Program-made: the position numbers and the translations under genes
Notes under the pieces: model-generated
Seen by the model: the letters and a program-made list of their open reading frames with translations, nothing else
The model's database searches: none
Told to the model about the DNA's origin: nothing
Shown here: positions 11,954 through 23,249 of the stretch, one piece after another
Layout: every line of letters begins with the position of its first letter
Position numbering within the stretch: the first letter of the stretch is position 1
Assembly (NCBI RefSeq): GCF_012489685.1
Contig: NC_080046.1
Location: 39,333,176 to 39,397,175 of the forward strand
Length of the DNA stretch: 64,000 nucleotides
Origin: Lotus japonicus
Taxonomy: Eukaryota > Streptophyta > Magnoliopsida > Fabales > Fabaceae
Direction: 5' to 3'

Positions 11954-12450
11954 TATATCATGAAAATCATGGTCCGTAGTGAGTTACATTTTGCAAAAGA
12001 TGAATCATAATGAATGCAACATGAGTCATCGACTTATATTATGCAAACTATACCCTCCCCACTCCTACTTGGGGGCAACCTGTCCAAGAAATGCCCACTT
12101 CTGTCCCATTAAAATAAGGTGCAATATGAGTTACATTTTTTTTTATCAAAGGTTGCTCGAAATGAAATCAAAATGAAAACTAACTTCTCAATCTTAATAG
12201 AAACTATGAATAGTGGCGGAGCTAACGGGGTGCTTACTGTGGCTCAGTCACCCCCAAACTCCAAGTTTTTTATTTTCTTATTGTTTACGGTGATATTAGG
12301 TAAACAAACATTCTCCAAATTCGACTGGAAAAAGTTTAAGATTAAGGGGTTCTTTTGGGAAAACGTCTTGCCAAAGTGTTATATGTGGAACGTGATTTTC
12401 GACAAATGAGTATCAAGGGTTGAATTTGTGAATTAACGTAAATATTCAAG
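11954..12450. other. Unassigned DNA with a possible hAT-like terminus
   Basis: No convincing gene; a 96-codon frame at 12119-12409 has no known domain. TAGTGGCGGAGCTA near 12211 followed by a CCCCCAAACTCC stretch resembles the termini of some plant hAT elements, but no partner terminus was seen. The left end of element F lies somewhere near 12450. Confidence 0.3.
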
Positions 12451-12528
12451 AAACTGAATTTCATTAAACAAAGAGCAAAGTACAAAGAAAATTGAAAACT
12501 GGAAATTACATAAAGTAAAGAAAATCGA

Positions 12529-14151
12529 TGGACTGGGCGAGACCCCAGTGTCCCTCGCCCAGGAGCACCAACTTAGGGCGACGAGCGGACCAGGGACTTG
12601 GGCCTCCTCCCAGAGGCCCAACCGACCCATTAGGAAGGGTTAGAGGCACTGATGACCCCGGTGTTTAAGACATTTTTCTAGTTTATTTTTATGCATTTTA
12701 ATATATTATTTAGGGTATTTTAGTAATTTTAGGTCACTTTAGGATTATTTCATGCATTTTATTATTTTTATGTGTTTTTAGTATTTTTCTATATTTTTAA
12801 TGATTTTTATTTGAATTTTATTAGGATTTTCGGAATAAAATAAGGGAGCTGATTGGCGCTGATGGTCCATGAAACTTACGGTGCACCAGCAAGAAATCAA
12901 TGGCTGCTGTTTTGTCCTAGCCACATTGCTGAATCGCACTGGAGGTCCACCATAAAAGCTGTGACCCGCGAAGCACTGGATTTTGTACTTAAAGCTAGAT
13001 CCAATCGAAGGTTGACACGTGGCAGATTTGGGTGATCACTTTTTGACTTGTTTGAATCAGTAGGGGCCACGTGATTCCAAACGGAAAAGAAGATTGGGTT
13101 TGGAAAATAAGAGATTGGTTTTAAAAGAAGAAAATGTAATATATATATGGATGGACCAGACTGAAGAAAAGGGGGGTTTTTGGACGGAAAAACGACGTAG
13201 AGCTTGAACGAGAGAGGAACGACGTTGAACATTAATTTCATAGATTCTTCCTTTATTTCTTAGTAATTTTCATGGTCATGTTTGGCTAAACCTTTTTTAG
13301 TACTTGCGTGTGGATCCTTTTTAGTATTATGTTTTGATTCGAACCTTTGCTTCATATGGATTTTATTTATTAATCTACGTAATTGTTTCAATTTATCTTG
13401 ATTATACTTGAATGCATGCGAGTAATTTACTGATTCTTATGAGAACGGAAGTTGATTAGGAATTAGAGAAATAAGGAAACAATTAGATTAGACGTTCCCT
13501 ACTGCTTGATTCAAGAGTAGAACTTAATTGCGTTGGTTAGTATAAATATGACTTAATCTTCAATTCCCTGTTCTAGGTGCTCGTAAAACAGACTTAGTAA
13601 TTGAATTGAAAGTCTAGGGCGTGTGAGTTATCAACATCTTAGAACATAGGTTAAATCGCCGTAGAGGAGTTTATTAAATTCATATGAAAATTGTTAGAAT
13701 GAAGGCATAAGCCGAATAGGTGAAATATAACCCAAGTACTATCTTTCTCATATGATTTCATAAACTATTTGATTTTCGCTTTTACTTTTTATTAGTGATT
13801 GTTACAATCTTCAAAATCCTTAAAATTGGTTTTTATTTTCATAATCTAGATACTAGAAGTTAACATAATTAGTATTGAATCACAATCCTCGAGGGATCGA
13901 TAATTTATTACTACAGGCAACTTTGTACACTTGCAAAGTAGCTATCAGGCACCAAGCCCAACTCCACATCTATAAATAGGGGATGAATACTAATTGTAAA
14001 GGACTATTGGCTCATTTGAGAAATAACAAGATTGAAATTCAGTTACTTCCTCTCTCTAAAGCGGTTACGCTCTCATTCTCTCTAGGAATCTCGCATCACG
14101 TTCCTTACACTCTAGGTACTATACATCATCTCAATGTTCATGGATAGAACA
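12529..14151 (+). repeat. 5' LTR of A, split by an inserted solo LTR
   Basis: The LTR segments are 12529-12649 and 13953-14151. TATAAATAGGGG lies near 13972. The terminal hairpin CTGGGCGAG/CTCGCCCAG starts at position 4 of the LTR. Confidence 0.9.
12650..13947 (+). mobile_element. Athila-like solo LTR (1298 bp)
   Basis: Starts TGATGACCCCGG, ends AAAGTAGCTATCA, and is flanked by the TSD GGCAC (12645-12649 and 13948-13952). There is no internal region, so it is a solo LTR. The AT-rich 5' part, the late ATCGATAATTTATTACTACA segment and the terminal TTGCAAAGTAGCTATCA style fit Athila LTRs. A 60-codon frame at 12853-13035 is not supported as a gene. Confidence 0.75.
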
Positions 14152-14153
14152 TT

Positions 14154-14170
14154 TGGCGTCGTCTGTGGGG
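14154..14170 (+). other. PBS of element A
   Basis: TGGCGTCGTCTGTGGGG begins 2 bp after the LTR. Element E has the less decayed form TGGCGCCGTCTGTGGGGA. This PBS type is typical of Tat-lineage gypsy elements. Confidence 0.8.
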
Positions 14171-14296
14171 ACCGGTAGATTTCGATTCCCGGACTACGTG
14201 GATTGCGATTTGGTCCAGAGAAGTTCAAATTTCTGTGTGATTTTCTTCGCTTTTTAGATTTTTCGGTCGAGTTCTTCGTTTCACTAGAGAAGATCG

Positions 14297-16230
14297 ATGG
14301 AGACACGCCGTCGACGACGCGACGAAGATCAGGCGCGGTGGCGCGGTTCACCTCGGCGTCGCGTGAGAGGCAGGACGCGATGCGAGCAGGTTCACCGTGA
14401 AAAAACCGATCAGTTAACTCCTCCGCCACCACCTCCACCTCCTCCTTCTCCAACGCCTCCACTACCTTCTCCGCCAACTTCACCAGCGCAGCAGAGGTCA
14501 CCGGTGCATTCACCCGGAGCTTCGGGAGAGGAGACTCCGGCAACTCAAGCACCGATCTCCGGAAAAGACTGGAGGCGCTTGGTCCGTAGCATCGATGATA
14601 TACAGCAACGAAACGATTACTTACAGGAACTGAACTGGGCGAGACACCAGGGTCCCTCGCCCAGGGGCGCTGGCCTAAGGCGAGGAGCGCATCAGGGACT
14701 TGGGCCTTTGTCCCGGAGGCCCAACTGGCCCATTAGGATGATTTAGAGGCGCTAGGCCCAACTCCCCCAACTATAAATAGGGGAGAAGTACCAATTGTAA
14801 AGGACTCTTAGCTCATTTGAGAAATAACAAGCTGAAAATTCAGTTACTTTCTCTCTCTAAGCGGTTACGCTCTCATTCTCTCTAGGAATCTCACATCACG
14901 TTCTTTGCACCTTAGGTACTATACCTCATCTCAATGTTCATGATGTAACAGGAACAGTTGGAATATTATTGTTACGAGCAACAGGATAAAGGGGAGCGCG
15001 AAGCGGAAGCCGTGGCTGAATTTGAACCGTTCTCGGCAGTAGTGGGGGAGGTGGCTATCCTGGATAACATGAAGAATATTGTCATCGAGACGTATAGCGG
15101 GAAAGCTGATCCCAAGAAGCACCTGCTATATTTTAACACAAAATGGTAATTAGTGTCGCTTCCGACGCTGTAAAGTGTAGGATGTTTCCAGCTACGTTCA
15201 AAGGCGTGGCTATGGCGTGGTTCACAACTCTACCCCGAGGATCGATCACGAATTTTCCTAATTTCTCATCAAAGTTCCTCGTTCAGTTTTCCACCAGTAA
15301 AACCAAGCAGGTGACAATTGAGGATCTGTACAATGTTCGCCAGTCCGAGCGCGAGACTTTGAAGCAATACGTGAAACGATTCAGCGCGGCGTCCGTCAAG
15401 ATTGAGGAATCAGAGCTGCATGCTTGTGAGCGTTCCTTCAAGAACGGGTTGCAGCCGGGGAAGTTGAATAGAAAATTGAGCCATAAGCCGGCTCGGTCCA
15501 TGGCCGAGATCCGCGCGCGAGCAAACACCTACATTCTGGACGAGGAGGATGATGCCTTCAAGCGAAGGCGCGCGAAAAAGGAGAAGGATGGCGATCAGAG
15601 GGACGCGTCGCTAGAAGGAAAATAGAGTAAGAAGAGAGGAGAGGGCAGCAAGATGCGAGACAGGAAAGTGAGGATAGGGGAAAAGGCTATGAAGGAGCCA
15701 TTGTACCCTAAGAGGGAAAATTTCGAGCGTCGCAGACCGTGGCATCAGGCTGACTCCCACTGGCGAGAGGAGTCAGGGAAAAGTCTAAATGCACATTTGA
15801 CAGAGCTACTTCGTGAGTTCAAGGCGACCCATGCAGTTGAGGAAGGCGAGAAAGAGGCCGACCCGCCTCGAGCGGCGTTGGATAAAACGAAGTGGAGCGA
15901 GTTTCACCGCTCAGCAGGCCATGACACGGGGGATTGCTTTACACTGAAAAACGAAATTGAGAGACTCATTCAGGCGCGGCGATTGCAGATGAATGGCCGC
16001 GGCGATCGGTGGAATGAAGAACGACAGCAGGGAAACCGGTACAAAGGGAGCCGCCAACAGGACGACCGCCGCCGTACGCCAACCACTGACAAAATGGAAA
16101 CACTTGCAACAAGGAAGAAGGGGGCGAAAGAAACCTTTAATAAGGATCTTGAGCCGCCAGTTGGCATAATAAACACAATCGCGGGTGGCTTTGGTGGAGG
16201 CGGTGACACGGCCTCGGCGAGGCGAAGGCA
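14297..16230 (+). pseudogene. Gag of Tat-type element A
   Basis: Starts METRRRR and has a proline-rich N-terminus (poly-P around residues 38-60). The solo LTR at 14631-14950 then interrupts it. The capsid follows (15070-15560) with the Retrotrans_gag pattern YSGKADPK-HLLYF, CRMFPATFKG and LKQYVKRF. A Tat-type knuckle lies at 15895-15960, but its first Cys is lost (SEFHRSAGHDTGDC, where CxxH is expected). Decay includes a 1-nt frameshift near 15143, seen against element E, which reads NTKMVLSAASD there, and a TAG at 15623-15625. Gag would form the particle and bind element RNA. It is nonfunctional here as a single protein. Confidence 0.85.
14631..14950 (+). mobile_element. Solo LTR of the A/E family inserted in gag
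   Basis: TGAACTGGGCG to CATGATGTAACA, 320 bp, flanked by the TSD GGAAC (14626-14630 and 14951-14955). Removing it restores continuity of gag (ending YLQE on the left, QLEYY on the right), as in element E. It has TATAAATAGGGG near 14772. It differs from both the A and E LTRs, so at least three subfamilies are present. Confidence 0.93.
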
Positions 16231-17110
16231 CATGAGAGCAGTGACATCAGTGCAACAGTATGAGGCCCCATTTGGTTTCCAGCATCCAGATATTGTGATA
16301 TCATCAACGGATCTCGAGGGAATCAAAACGCACAAGGATGATCCTGTGGTTGTAATGATAAGGATCAACAGTTTCCATGTGCGGCGAGTTCTTTTAGACC
16401 AGGGGAGCTCTGCCGACATTATCTACGGCGATGCGTTTGATCAGTTAGGACTGACGGACAAAGATTTGATGCCCTACACAGGAACTTTGGTAGGCTTCTC
16501 GGGCGAGCAAGTGTGGGTATGCGGATATATAGATTTGGACACAATTTTTGGTGTCGACAAGAACGCCAAGCTTCTCCAAGTAAGGTATCTTGTGTTACAG
16601 GTTGTAGCATCATACAACGTCATCATTGGAAGGAACACGCTCAATTGCCTCTGCGCGGTGATTTCGACAGCTCACCTGGCGGTGAAATATCCGCTGATGT
16701 GCGGAAGAGTGGGAAAGATTGTGGTTGATCAGAGGAGGGCGAGATAGTGTTATAACAACTGTCTCAGTGAGTATGGGAAAAAAGGAGTTGGCGAGGGACA
16801 CAGGTGTCATGAGGTTGAGGTCATTCAAGGTAATCAAGACAGACAGGGGAGATTGAAGCAGATGATTGACAGGAAGATAGCAAGGTCAGAGAGCAGCCAA
16901 GGACAGGTTAGGATAGATGGCAGGACGGGCAAGGAAGGACAGTTCACAGACGCTCATCCAGAAGAGCGTTGGGCAGGTGTGATCGCAGATTTAGAGACGT
17001 ATAAATTCAGCAGAGGGAAACTGGCGATCGAGCCCAGGCTCACGTTAGTCAAGAGAGGCGCTTGGAGAAGCTAGTAGAGGACAATTTTGACCTCTTTAGC
17101 TGGAGTTCAA
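16231..17110 (+). pseudogene. Aspartic protease and pre-RT region of element A
   Basis: Continues the gag frame. The catalytic motif is LLDQGSSADIIY; the family usually shows D-G/T-GSSADIL. The flap and second half follow as YTGTLVGFSGEQVWVCGYI and VVASYNVIIGRNTLN, the usual YN-ILGR-LN pattern. A TAG at 16745-16747 interrupts where element E reads RARECYNNC. A pre-RT segment follows (YKFSRGKLAIEPRLT, NFDLFSWSSKDP), and the sequence then leaves pol: the RT palm, YxDD box, RNase H and integrase are missing. Retroviral-type proteases cleave Gag. The RT loss is shared with E, so it pre-dates both insertions. Confidence 0.82.
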
Positions 17111-17287
17111 AAGACCCAGCGCTTTGGCGATTACCAATGTTTAGGAAGCCGAATCTCTCGAATACAGGGCGAGATGAACAAAAGAGAAAAGGAGTGACAA
17201 TTCAAGTAATGGATCAGCGAATCGTCCAGCAAGGCAGCGACGAAAAAAGTGGTAAACGACGCGCGAACGGTCTGAAGACAAGCAGAA

Positions 17288-17681
17288 TGTGACGCCCGGG
17301 GCCGACGAGGGCGGGAAGGGATCGCCGGTGCAGTGAGGCACGGACAAGGAGCGGCTCCTGGCAGGCTTCTAGGCGGAGGGGCACATGAATGAACCGATCT
17401 CACATCCGAACAAGAGGTATTCCGAGATTGTATACGGATGGACTATACAGTTGAGGAGGGCATAAAAGATTTGATTGGTACTACTCATAACAACAAGTTG
17501 CAACTTCTTTTCGGGAGCCCAACTCATAAGAACTCCATGGTTAAGTGTGCTAGCCTTGGAGCAATATTATGATGGGTGACCTCCTGGGAAGTTTTCCCGG
17601 GAAGCGCGCGAGTGAGGACAAAGCGCGCTGAAAAGACTCGTGTTGTTACCGTGAGGCCAGTCGTCAAGTCGGGATGTTACA
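17288..17681 (+). mobile_element. Cassandra-like solo LTR carrying a 5S rRNA-like domain
   Basis: TGTGACGCCCGG to GGGATGTTACA, 394 bp, flanked by the perfect TSD CAGAA (17283-17287 and 17682-17686). It holds a stretch closely resembling plant 5S rRNA (17514-17600). Cassandra elements are the known TRIM family with 5S sequence in their LTRs. Only one LTR is present, so it is a solo LTR. Confidence 0.82.
17514..17600 (+). promoter_or_regulatory. 5S rRNA-derived Pol III promoter region
   Basis: An A-box-like GGTTAAGTGTGCT (17539-17551) is followed by GATGGGTGACCTCCTGGGA (17571-17589), which matches the C-box region of plant 5S rRNA. Spacing fits 5S, but the middle part is diverged. It is not a 5S gene: it sits inside an LTR and the 5' half of 5S is not recognisable. 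Confidence 0.75.
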
Positions 17682-17686
17682 CAGAA

Positions 17687-18140
17687 GGCGAGGAGAGGGA
17701 GCCTAGTGAGTTGCTGCCCAGGTAAAGGAAAAAGAGAGGCAAGATATTGGAAGCCAGTGGGTTCGGTAGCTTTCAAGCCGGGAACATCCAAGCGCGACAA
17801 GCAGAAAGGCAAGTTAGGAGAAGTCCCTCAATACCATGAGGCGGGAGGGGAAAGAAACTAACCCCGCAGTAACAATGAGTGGGTGGCGAGCACGTCGCGC
17901 TCGAAAGATGAGGTGATGGGAGTGATTCTTTGACTTGAGGGGCTGGAAGGAAAAGCATGTAGGAAGCAGGAGCGAGGACGCAGCAAAGGAATCAAAGATT
18001 AGGACCAAAAATAAAGATGCACTCTTTTTCTCTGTCACGGGAGTTTTTTAACTTGGCATCCCTCGATGTAAAATCTTTCAGCAAATCAAATACAAAATGA
18101 TATTCTCAAGCAATACTCCTAGCTCGACTATAATACGAAG
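17687..18140 (+). other. Noncoding part of element A after protease
   Basis: Purine-rich, G/A-biased sequence related to the 3' part of element E. Both share AAAAATAAAGATGCACTC and the following CACGGGAG (here about 18008-18045; in E at 60508-60540). No intact frame. Confidence 0.6.
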
Positions 18141-18360
18141 GTCGCCCGGTGGAAAAAATTCCCTGAATGTGGCGATCCCAACACGACCTTGATGTACGGG
18201 GATCGCTCCGGAAAAGTCCGGCGCGAATCGCTGCTACCCAGATAGCAACTCAATTAACATGTCACGTTCGCCCGGTGGGAAAAATTCCCTGAAGGTGGCA
18301 ATCCCAACACGACCTTGATGTCTGTGGATTGCTCCGGAAAGTCCGGCGCGAATAGCTGAC
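18141..18360 (+). repeat. Tandem repeat, ~125-bp unit, about 1.8 copies
   Basis: Two copies begin TCGCCCGGTGG at about 18142 and 18268. Both contain ATTCCCTGAA, CCCAACACGACCTTGATGT and GTCCGGCGCGAAT. Short tandem repeats between pol and the 3' LTR are a known feature of Tat/Ogre elements. Confidence 0.8.
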
Positions 18361-18798
18361 CTCTCGTTCGCGATGTGTACGGATAAGCTAATTATCCCAG
18401 AATAAGCTACTTATCCCAAAAGTCTCCCCGAAATATGGGCAAACGAGACCTCCTCGAATTATGGGCGAGAATAAAAACTAGGCATAAGTCTTGATAAACC
18501 TATATGGCCATTGGGTCCCTAGCAACTGTAGGTCCTTGCCGGGACAAAACCGGCAAGGCCACACCTGTTCTTATGGGAAATATCGGTGTGAAGAAAGCCT
18601 CAGTCCAAGACTGAGAAAAAGTCCTAGTTTCCGCTGGCACACATTCAAAATCGCTACACGAGCACAAAATACAAAGCTTAAAGGCACAAGGGCGAACACG
18701 AGGAGAAAAATGGACAAGCGAAATCGTGACAAACTTTCATTAAATAACACGGAGCAACGTTAATTACAAAAAGGTAAAGGAAAATCAATACAAAATAC
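18361..18798 (+). other. Noncoding stretch between repeats and antisense ORF
   Basis: Contains direct repeats of AATAAGCTACTTATCCCA type around 18387-18420. A 90-codon frame at 18491-18763 has no recognisable domain. Probably the 3' untranslated region of the antisense gene and spacer. Confidence 0.4.
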
Positions 18799-21306
18799 TC
18801 AAACTGCATTAACTTTTTCTACTTCCCTTGCGTTTTCAGCAGCCGTAAAATACTCAACATTGAAGCCTGAGGAGTCATCAGGGCCGACCAATCCGTGGGG
18901 GGTAACCCTCTTGAAGGCTCCCATTCCGTCGAGGTTGATTCCTTCGTAAAGATACTGGACTTGGGCTTTGGCGAGGAAAAAACCACGACCACGCTCTTCC
19001 ACAGCCTCAGCAGCAGCCCCGACCACTAACCTCGCTCGGAGAGTTCTGATCTCGGAGTCCGCACGGGTTTCCGCATCCACATCAGCTTTGGCCTTTGTTC
19101 CTAGTTGAGACCTCACCTCGGCGAGAGACTCGTTCGTTGACCCCAACTTGCTACGCAGGAACGAGATTTCCCTGTCCTTAACAATACAGGCGACCCTACT
19201 CATGGCGATTGCCTCGTTCTTCGCCTCCAACTCCTTCTGCAAATCATCCCGCTCGTCCTTTAAGTCCTCCATTCTCTCTTCACAGGCGGATAAGTCGGTC
19301 TCGCGACCGTTCATCTCGATTCCCAAATTGGTCATCTTTGTTGTTTGGGCCACCACCAGAGTCAGCAACCTGTCACGCTCTCCGTACTCCTCAAGTGTGG
19401 CGAGACGATAACTCTCAGCCTTCTGGCGGAGCTCTTCAACTTCAGCGGCTGTAGCTGAATCCTGGGATAAGTTGGCGAAGAGACAGCCCGCGCGCAAAAG
19501 GCTCGAGATGGCTTCTTGCGCCACACCATCAAGGTCAGGATTCTCGGTTCCTCTCACGCTGCCAAGGAAAGGGTCAGTCAGCATAAAGTCGACAGGGGAA
19601 GGTTGCTGGTATGAAGCAGAACTCTTCTGTCCATCACTAATCGGATGGCTGACAGCGGGGGAAGAATGGCGAGGAGAAAGTGAGACGACGGGAGTTTGAT
19701 CCTCACCACTATGACCCGTTATGTGGACGGGAGAGGCTCTGGGTGAGCTTATCTCAGTTTGATGGCATGAATAGTCAGGAGAAAGGATTGTTTGGGGAAC
19801 ATTGGAGGAAGTGCCTTCAGGAGCGTGTTGACCAGCGATGACTTCCTCAGGGAAGGGCGAGGATCCCGCCTCGCCCTTGGGGTTTGGTTCATCTCCGCCC
19901 ACCAGGTCTTGGCGGGGAGCAGATGTTTCACCGGCCTTGGCTCTCTTGACTTTCTTCTTTTTCTTTTTCAACTTTTGGGGCGAAGGAATCACGACCCCAG
20001 ACCTTCCATCGGTGCCAGGGTCGCCCCCTTTGGATTTTTGGGATTTTCTTGTGGGGGAAGGTTGAGCAGCGTCATCGGTAGGCCTCGGTGCCAGCTCGTC
20101 AATCTCCAGCGGAAGGACGGTGTCTGGTATTGATGCACCAGACCCAGGAGCAGCGACATTTGGGGTTGTCCCGACAGTTTTGGAAGGAACAACATCGATC
20201 GAAGATCCAAGCGTAGGATCAACCGAGGTAGATCCTCTGGTCCGCTTCTTTGAAGGGGAAACGGTGGTCTCGGCATTAGCATCTGTGGCAGCGTGTTTCC
20301 TCTTGATCCCGTTAGTGTTAAAAACGGGATGGAACTCAAACGCTTTAGCAGCAAGGGCGCGCTTCAGTGCGGCTTCAGTAATGTTCATTCCTCCTAGGAA
20401 TGAGTGGAGGGTGTTTTTGTGAGCGGCTTCAAGCAACTGTGAGCACTCGAGGATGGGGAGCCCAGCGAAAAAGCCAAGAATGATTTTATCTTCATCACTC
20501 AGCGATGCATCTGACGGCAACGGAACGTCGCGAGGGCTCTTGGTCCAGTAGAAAGGGAACAGAGCAGTCCCGTCCCGAAGGGTGAAAGCTTCAAGGTAAA
20601 TGGGATGCACGATTATGCGGAAGTACCGGCGCCCGGGTCCCTTCTTGTCATTGCTCTTATAGGGGAAGAGGCGCTGCCGGTCCGTACGAGACTTCAAAGA
20701 GATCCACCCTGGGGTCGGGGTCTTCAAAGATTCTGGCTCTACGGCGTAGACATAGAAGAAGTGGGCGGTCTTCGCTTCAAGAACGACGGCGTTGCAAAGA
20801 ATCTCGAAACACCAAATGAAGGCACATGCATTCTGATGGAGCTAGCTTAGGGCCACGTTAATCTCCCTCATCACTTGGCGAAGGAAGGGGGAGAAGGGTA
20901 GTTTGATCCCCACGTCGAGGAAAAAGTACTCGTAGATGTAGAAGAAGTGGGGTTTTTCCACGCCTTGTTCAACCGTGCGATGTTGCCAGGGCCGGCGGAT
21001 GCTTATGCATCGCCCGGTGATGAGAACATCTTCCAAAGACTTCTCGTGGCAAAGCCCACCTGCCTGGCGGGCTGTCTCAATGACGGACTCGTCAGAGGAC
21101 TGCTCAGAGGGTTGACAGATGGCTCCTTGAGTGGGGGTTTTATTCGTGGACTGGGGCAGAGTGGCAAAAACCCGGTGCTAGAAGGCGTTGATTTCATTCT
21201 CAATAAGGGGAAATCCTCCGGAGGGAGAAGGGTCAACCAAAGGAGGAGATGCGGGAGCAACGCTGCGGGATCGGGAGGATCCTTTGGGGCGGTGTTGGGA
21301 AGTCAT
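18799..21306 (-). pseudogene. Antisense ORF of element A, Transposase_28-like
   Basis: Runs opposite to gag. From the ATG at 21304-21306 (MTSQHRPKGSS) to the stop at 18799 is about 835 codons, interrupted by two in-frame TAG codons (21178-21180 and about 20853-20855). The N-terminal third has the pattern of the 'putative gypsy type transposon' family (Pfam PF04195): FFLDVGIKLPFSPFLRQV, a Q/LHQNACAF segment, WCFEILC and KKGPGRRYFRI. The middle is low-complexity and basic, with a KKKKKKVKR run that may act as a nuclear signal. The C-terminal ~250 residues are heptad-rich coiled coil (VEELRQKAESYRL through DERDDLQKELEAKNEAI). Such antisense ORFs are known from Tat elements, but their function is not. 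A TATA-like TTTTAAATT lies about 90 bp upstream. Confidence 0.8.
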
Positions 21307-21952
21307 TTCTGCTAAAAGGGAGAATAAGGATGAAAAAGGGAAAGGGCGCAAGGTTGTAAGGATTCCAGAAGTGGTGAATGAGGGGGTGAGGGAGAATTTA
21401 AAAGTTGGGACGAGCAGCGGTTTGGAAATCGTGCCCCATCATGGCAAAGGTGGAATGATTACTCAAGGGAGTGTGGCGCAGATTTCGGGAAACAGGGGCA
21501 ACGCATTAATGAAAAGTTACAACGTCTGAAGCTTATTGGTTCGAATTCAAATTGGCAGGTTTTACTATGATTTGAAGAGACGTTTCAAAGATAGCAGTTG
21601 AGATTCTGAGGATTCGCTGACCTTAGTACCACTCTGGGGCGCTATGCGTGGCGCAGGCACAACACATGTCAAAATATCACGATTCAAGGCACGTGTGTAA
21701 CTGTGACAAGGCAAGCAAACCAAGCGCCATCGCCACAAGCCCACTTGTGGACTGGAGTCGCCAGGGGAACATAGCCAGAAGTTCAAAATGCTAATTTTTA
21801 AAGCTTTAATTACAAGGCCATGTTGGCAATTGTTCTTCGTTATTAGACCCTAAGTTTTAGCATTGATTAGCTTCTCATGGCCGTCGCCTTAGTTTTTCTA
21901 CTTAAAGACACACTTAGCTCTCATGCTTCGAGCTCGGTGTCTTGTGGACTTG
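21307..21952 (+). other. 3' untranslated region of element A
   Basis: Includes the promoter side of the antisense ORF and sequence up to the 3' LTR. I see no clear polypurine tract next to the LTR; the junction reads CTTGTGGACT followed by TGTGGACTGGG, suggesting decay. No other gene. Confidence 0.5.
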
Positions 21953-22272
21953 TGGACTGGGCGAGACCCCAGGGTCCCTCGCCCAGGAGCACCAGCTTAG
22001 GGCGATGAGTGGACCAGGGACTTGGGCCTCCTCCCAGAGGCCCAACTGTCCCATTAGGAAGGGTTAGAGGCACCAAGCTCAACTCCACATCTATAAATAG
22101 GGGATGAATACCAATTGTAAAGGACTCTTGGCTCATTTGAGAAATAACAAGATTGAAATTCAGTTACTTCCTCTATCTAAAGCGGTTACGCTCTCATTCT
22201 CTCTAGGAATCTCGCATCACGTTCCTTACACTCTAGGTACTATACCTCATCTCAATGTTCATGGATAGAACA
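21953..22272 (+). repeat. 3' LTR of element A
   Basis: 320 bp, uninterrupted copy of the split 5' LTR, with TATAAATAGGGG near 22091. Followed by the TSD ATCGA. Confidence 0.93.
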
Positions 22273-22277
22273 ATCGA

Positions 22278-22840
22278 CAGGAATTCAAATGAATGGAATA
22301 ACAAGCTTGAAAGCATTAAACGCAGGAATAGTAAATGGCTGGTTCTGCAACATACTCCTCCATGATCACGTTAGGCTCCTAGAGTCTCTTTGATGTGGAC
22401 ATGTGAGTTTTTTAGTGAGTTTTTAGAGTTGAGTTGGGAACCCTTTTTCTGAATGAGCTTCTTCTATTTATAGTGCTCCATTTTCTCACATGTCCTTGGC
22501 GGTTTTTCCTCTGCTGGATGGATTAGTGGGCTTTACCCTTCCCACGATCTCTTTACTTGCTCCGGAAGCTTCTTACATCGTGGGGGAGGGGTGTACCTTA
22601 ACCGCTTGCCTGTATCGTGGGTGGCCATCGTGGGTGAAGGCACACACTCTTAACTGTTTCTGTTGCAGCGTTACAACGTGAGTACACGCACGTGCCAATT
22701 GCCCGCTTTTCTAGTAACTGCTTTCAACACCACATTTGTCGAATTCTGCCATCAACTTAACTTGTGCTTTTCTAGCTTTTCCTAAACCAGTTCTTGACTA
22801 GCTTGTGTCGACAAGTCTTGAGCCAAATTTTGGGTCAACA
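22278..22840 (-). repeat. 3' LTR of element F, part right of A
   Basis: The minus strand starts TGTTGACCC at 22840 and has a TATA box (TATAAATAG) at 22464-22472. The remaining LTR lies left of element A, from about 12450 to 12528; joining across the ATCGA duplication restores it. Confidence 0.65.
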
Positions 22841-22857
22841 GATGCCCCCCAAAAATG
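22841..22857 (-). other. Polypurine tract of element F
   Basis: Minus strand ATTTTTGGGGGGCATC immediately precedes the LTR start. It fixes the orientation of F as minus. Confidence 0.7.
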
Positions 22858-23122
22858 TTGGTTCTAGACTACCAAATCCTGGAGAGACCAATCATTTTTT
22901 GAGTCTGACAATTTTGATAATTTGAATATTGGAAATTCAAACGGTTTGCAATCCTGGCCATTCATCCTTAGGTCCAATCGATGGTCATAACGTCTCTCTT
23001 GCTGACAATGTTAGCCTTTTTTGCTAGGGCCATGATTGCACTTTTGCATATAAACTGCTTTGGACCTCAAATTTTATACATTATGGCATAATGCAGCTTC
23101 AATTTCGGTTCTTGTTCAGGCC

Positions 23123-23130
23123 TATAAATA
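23123..23130 (+). promoter_or_regulatory. TATA box of the PMD gene
   Basis: TATAAATA, 127 bp upstream of the PMD ATG. It gives the antisense gene a promoter separate from the LTR. Confidence 0.55.
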
Positions 23131-23249
23131 CCTCATTAAAGCTCTTCTCAAGCTTTATGCATTTTAAACCTTCCATTTCTTCTTCCATTTCCTCTTGAAA
23201 CTCTCTGCAACTCTCTTGCCTTCTTCAGTGAAACCTTCAATCGCTTCTC

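Larger units (their letters stand above)
12529..22272 (+). mobile_element. Element A: Tat-type gag-protease element with antisense ORF
   Basis: The LTRs are 320 bp (TGGACTGGGCGAG to GATAGAACA) and flanked by a perfect TSD, ATCGA (12524-12528 and 22273-22277). They differ by about 11 of 320 positions, so this is an older insertion. Internal order: PBS, gag, aspartic protease, a short degenerate segment, tandem repeats, an antisense ORF, 3' LTR. Reverse transcriptase, RNase H and integrase are absent. Three later insertions interrupt it: an Athila-like solo LTR at 12650-13947, a solo LTR of its own family at 14631-14950 and a Cassandra-like solo LTR at 17288-17681. It lies within the left LTR of element F. 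Confidence 0.88.

Noticed and set aside
12853..13241. Protein-coding frames in the Athila-like solo LTR
   Set aside because: Short overlapping frames on both strands with no domain, within a TSD-bounded LTR.
17514..17600. 5S rRNA gene
   Set aside because: The 5S-like stretch is inside an LTR with TG/CA ends and a TSD, is diverged in the middle and lacks the 5' half of 5S rRNA.
19148..20422. Plus-strand frames within 18799-21306
   Set aside because: They are shadows of the long antisense coiled-coil ORF on the minus strand.
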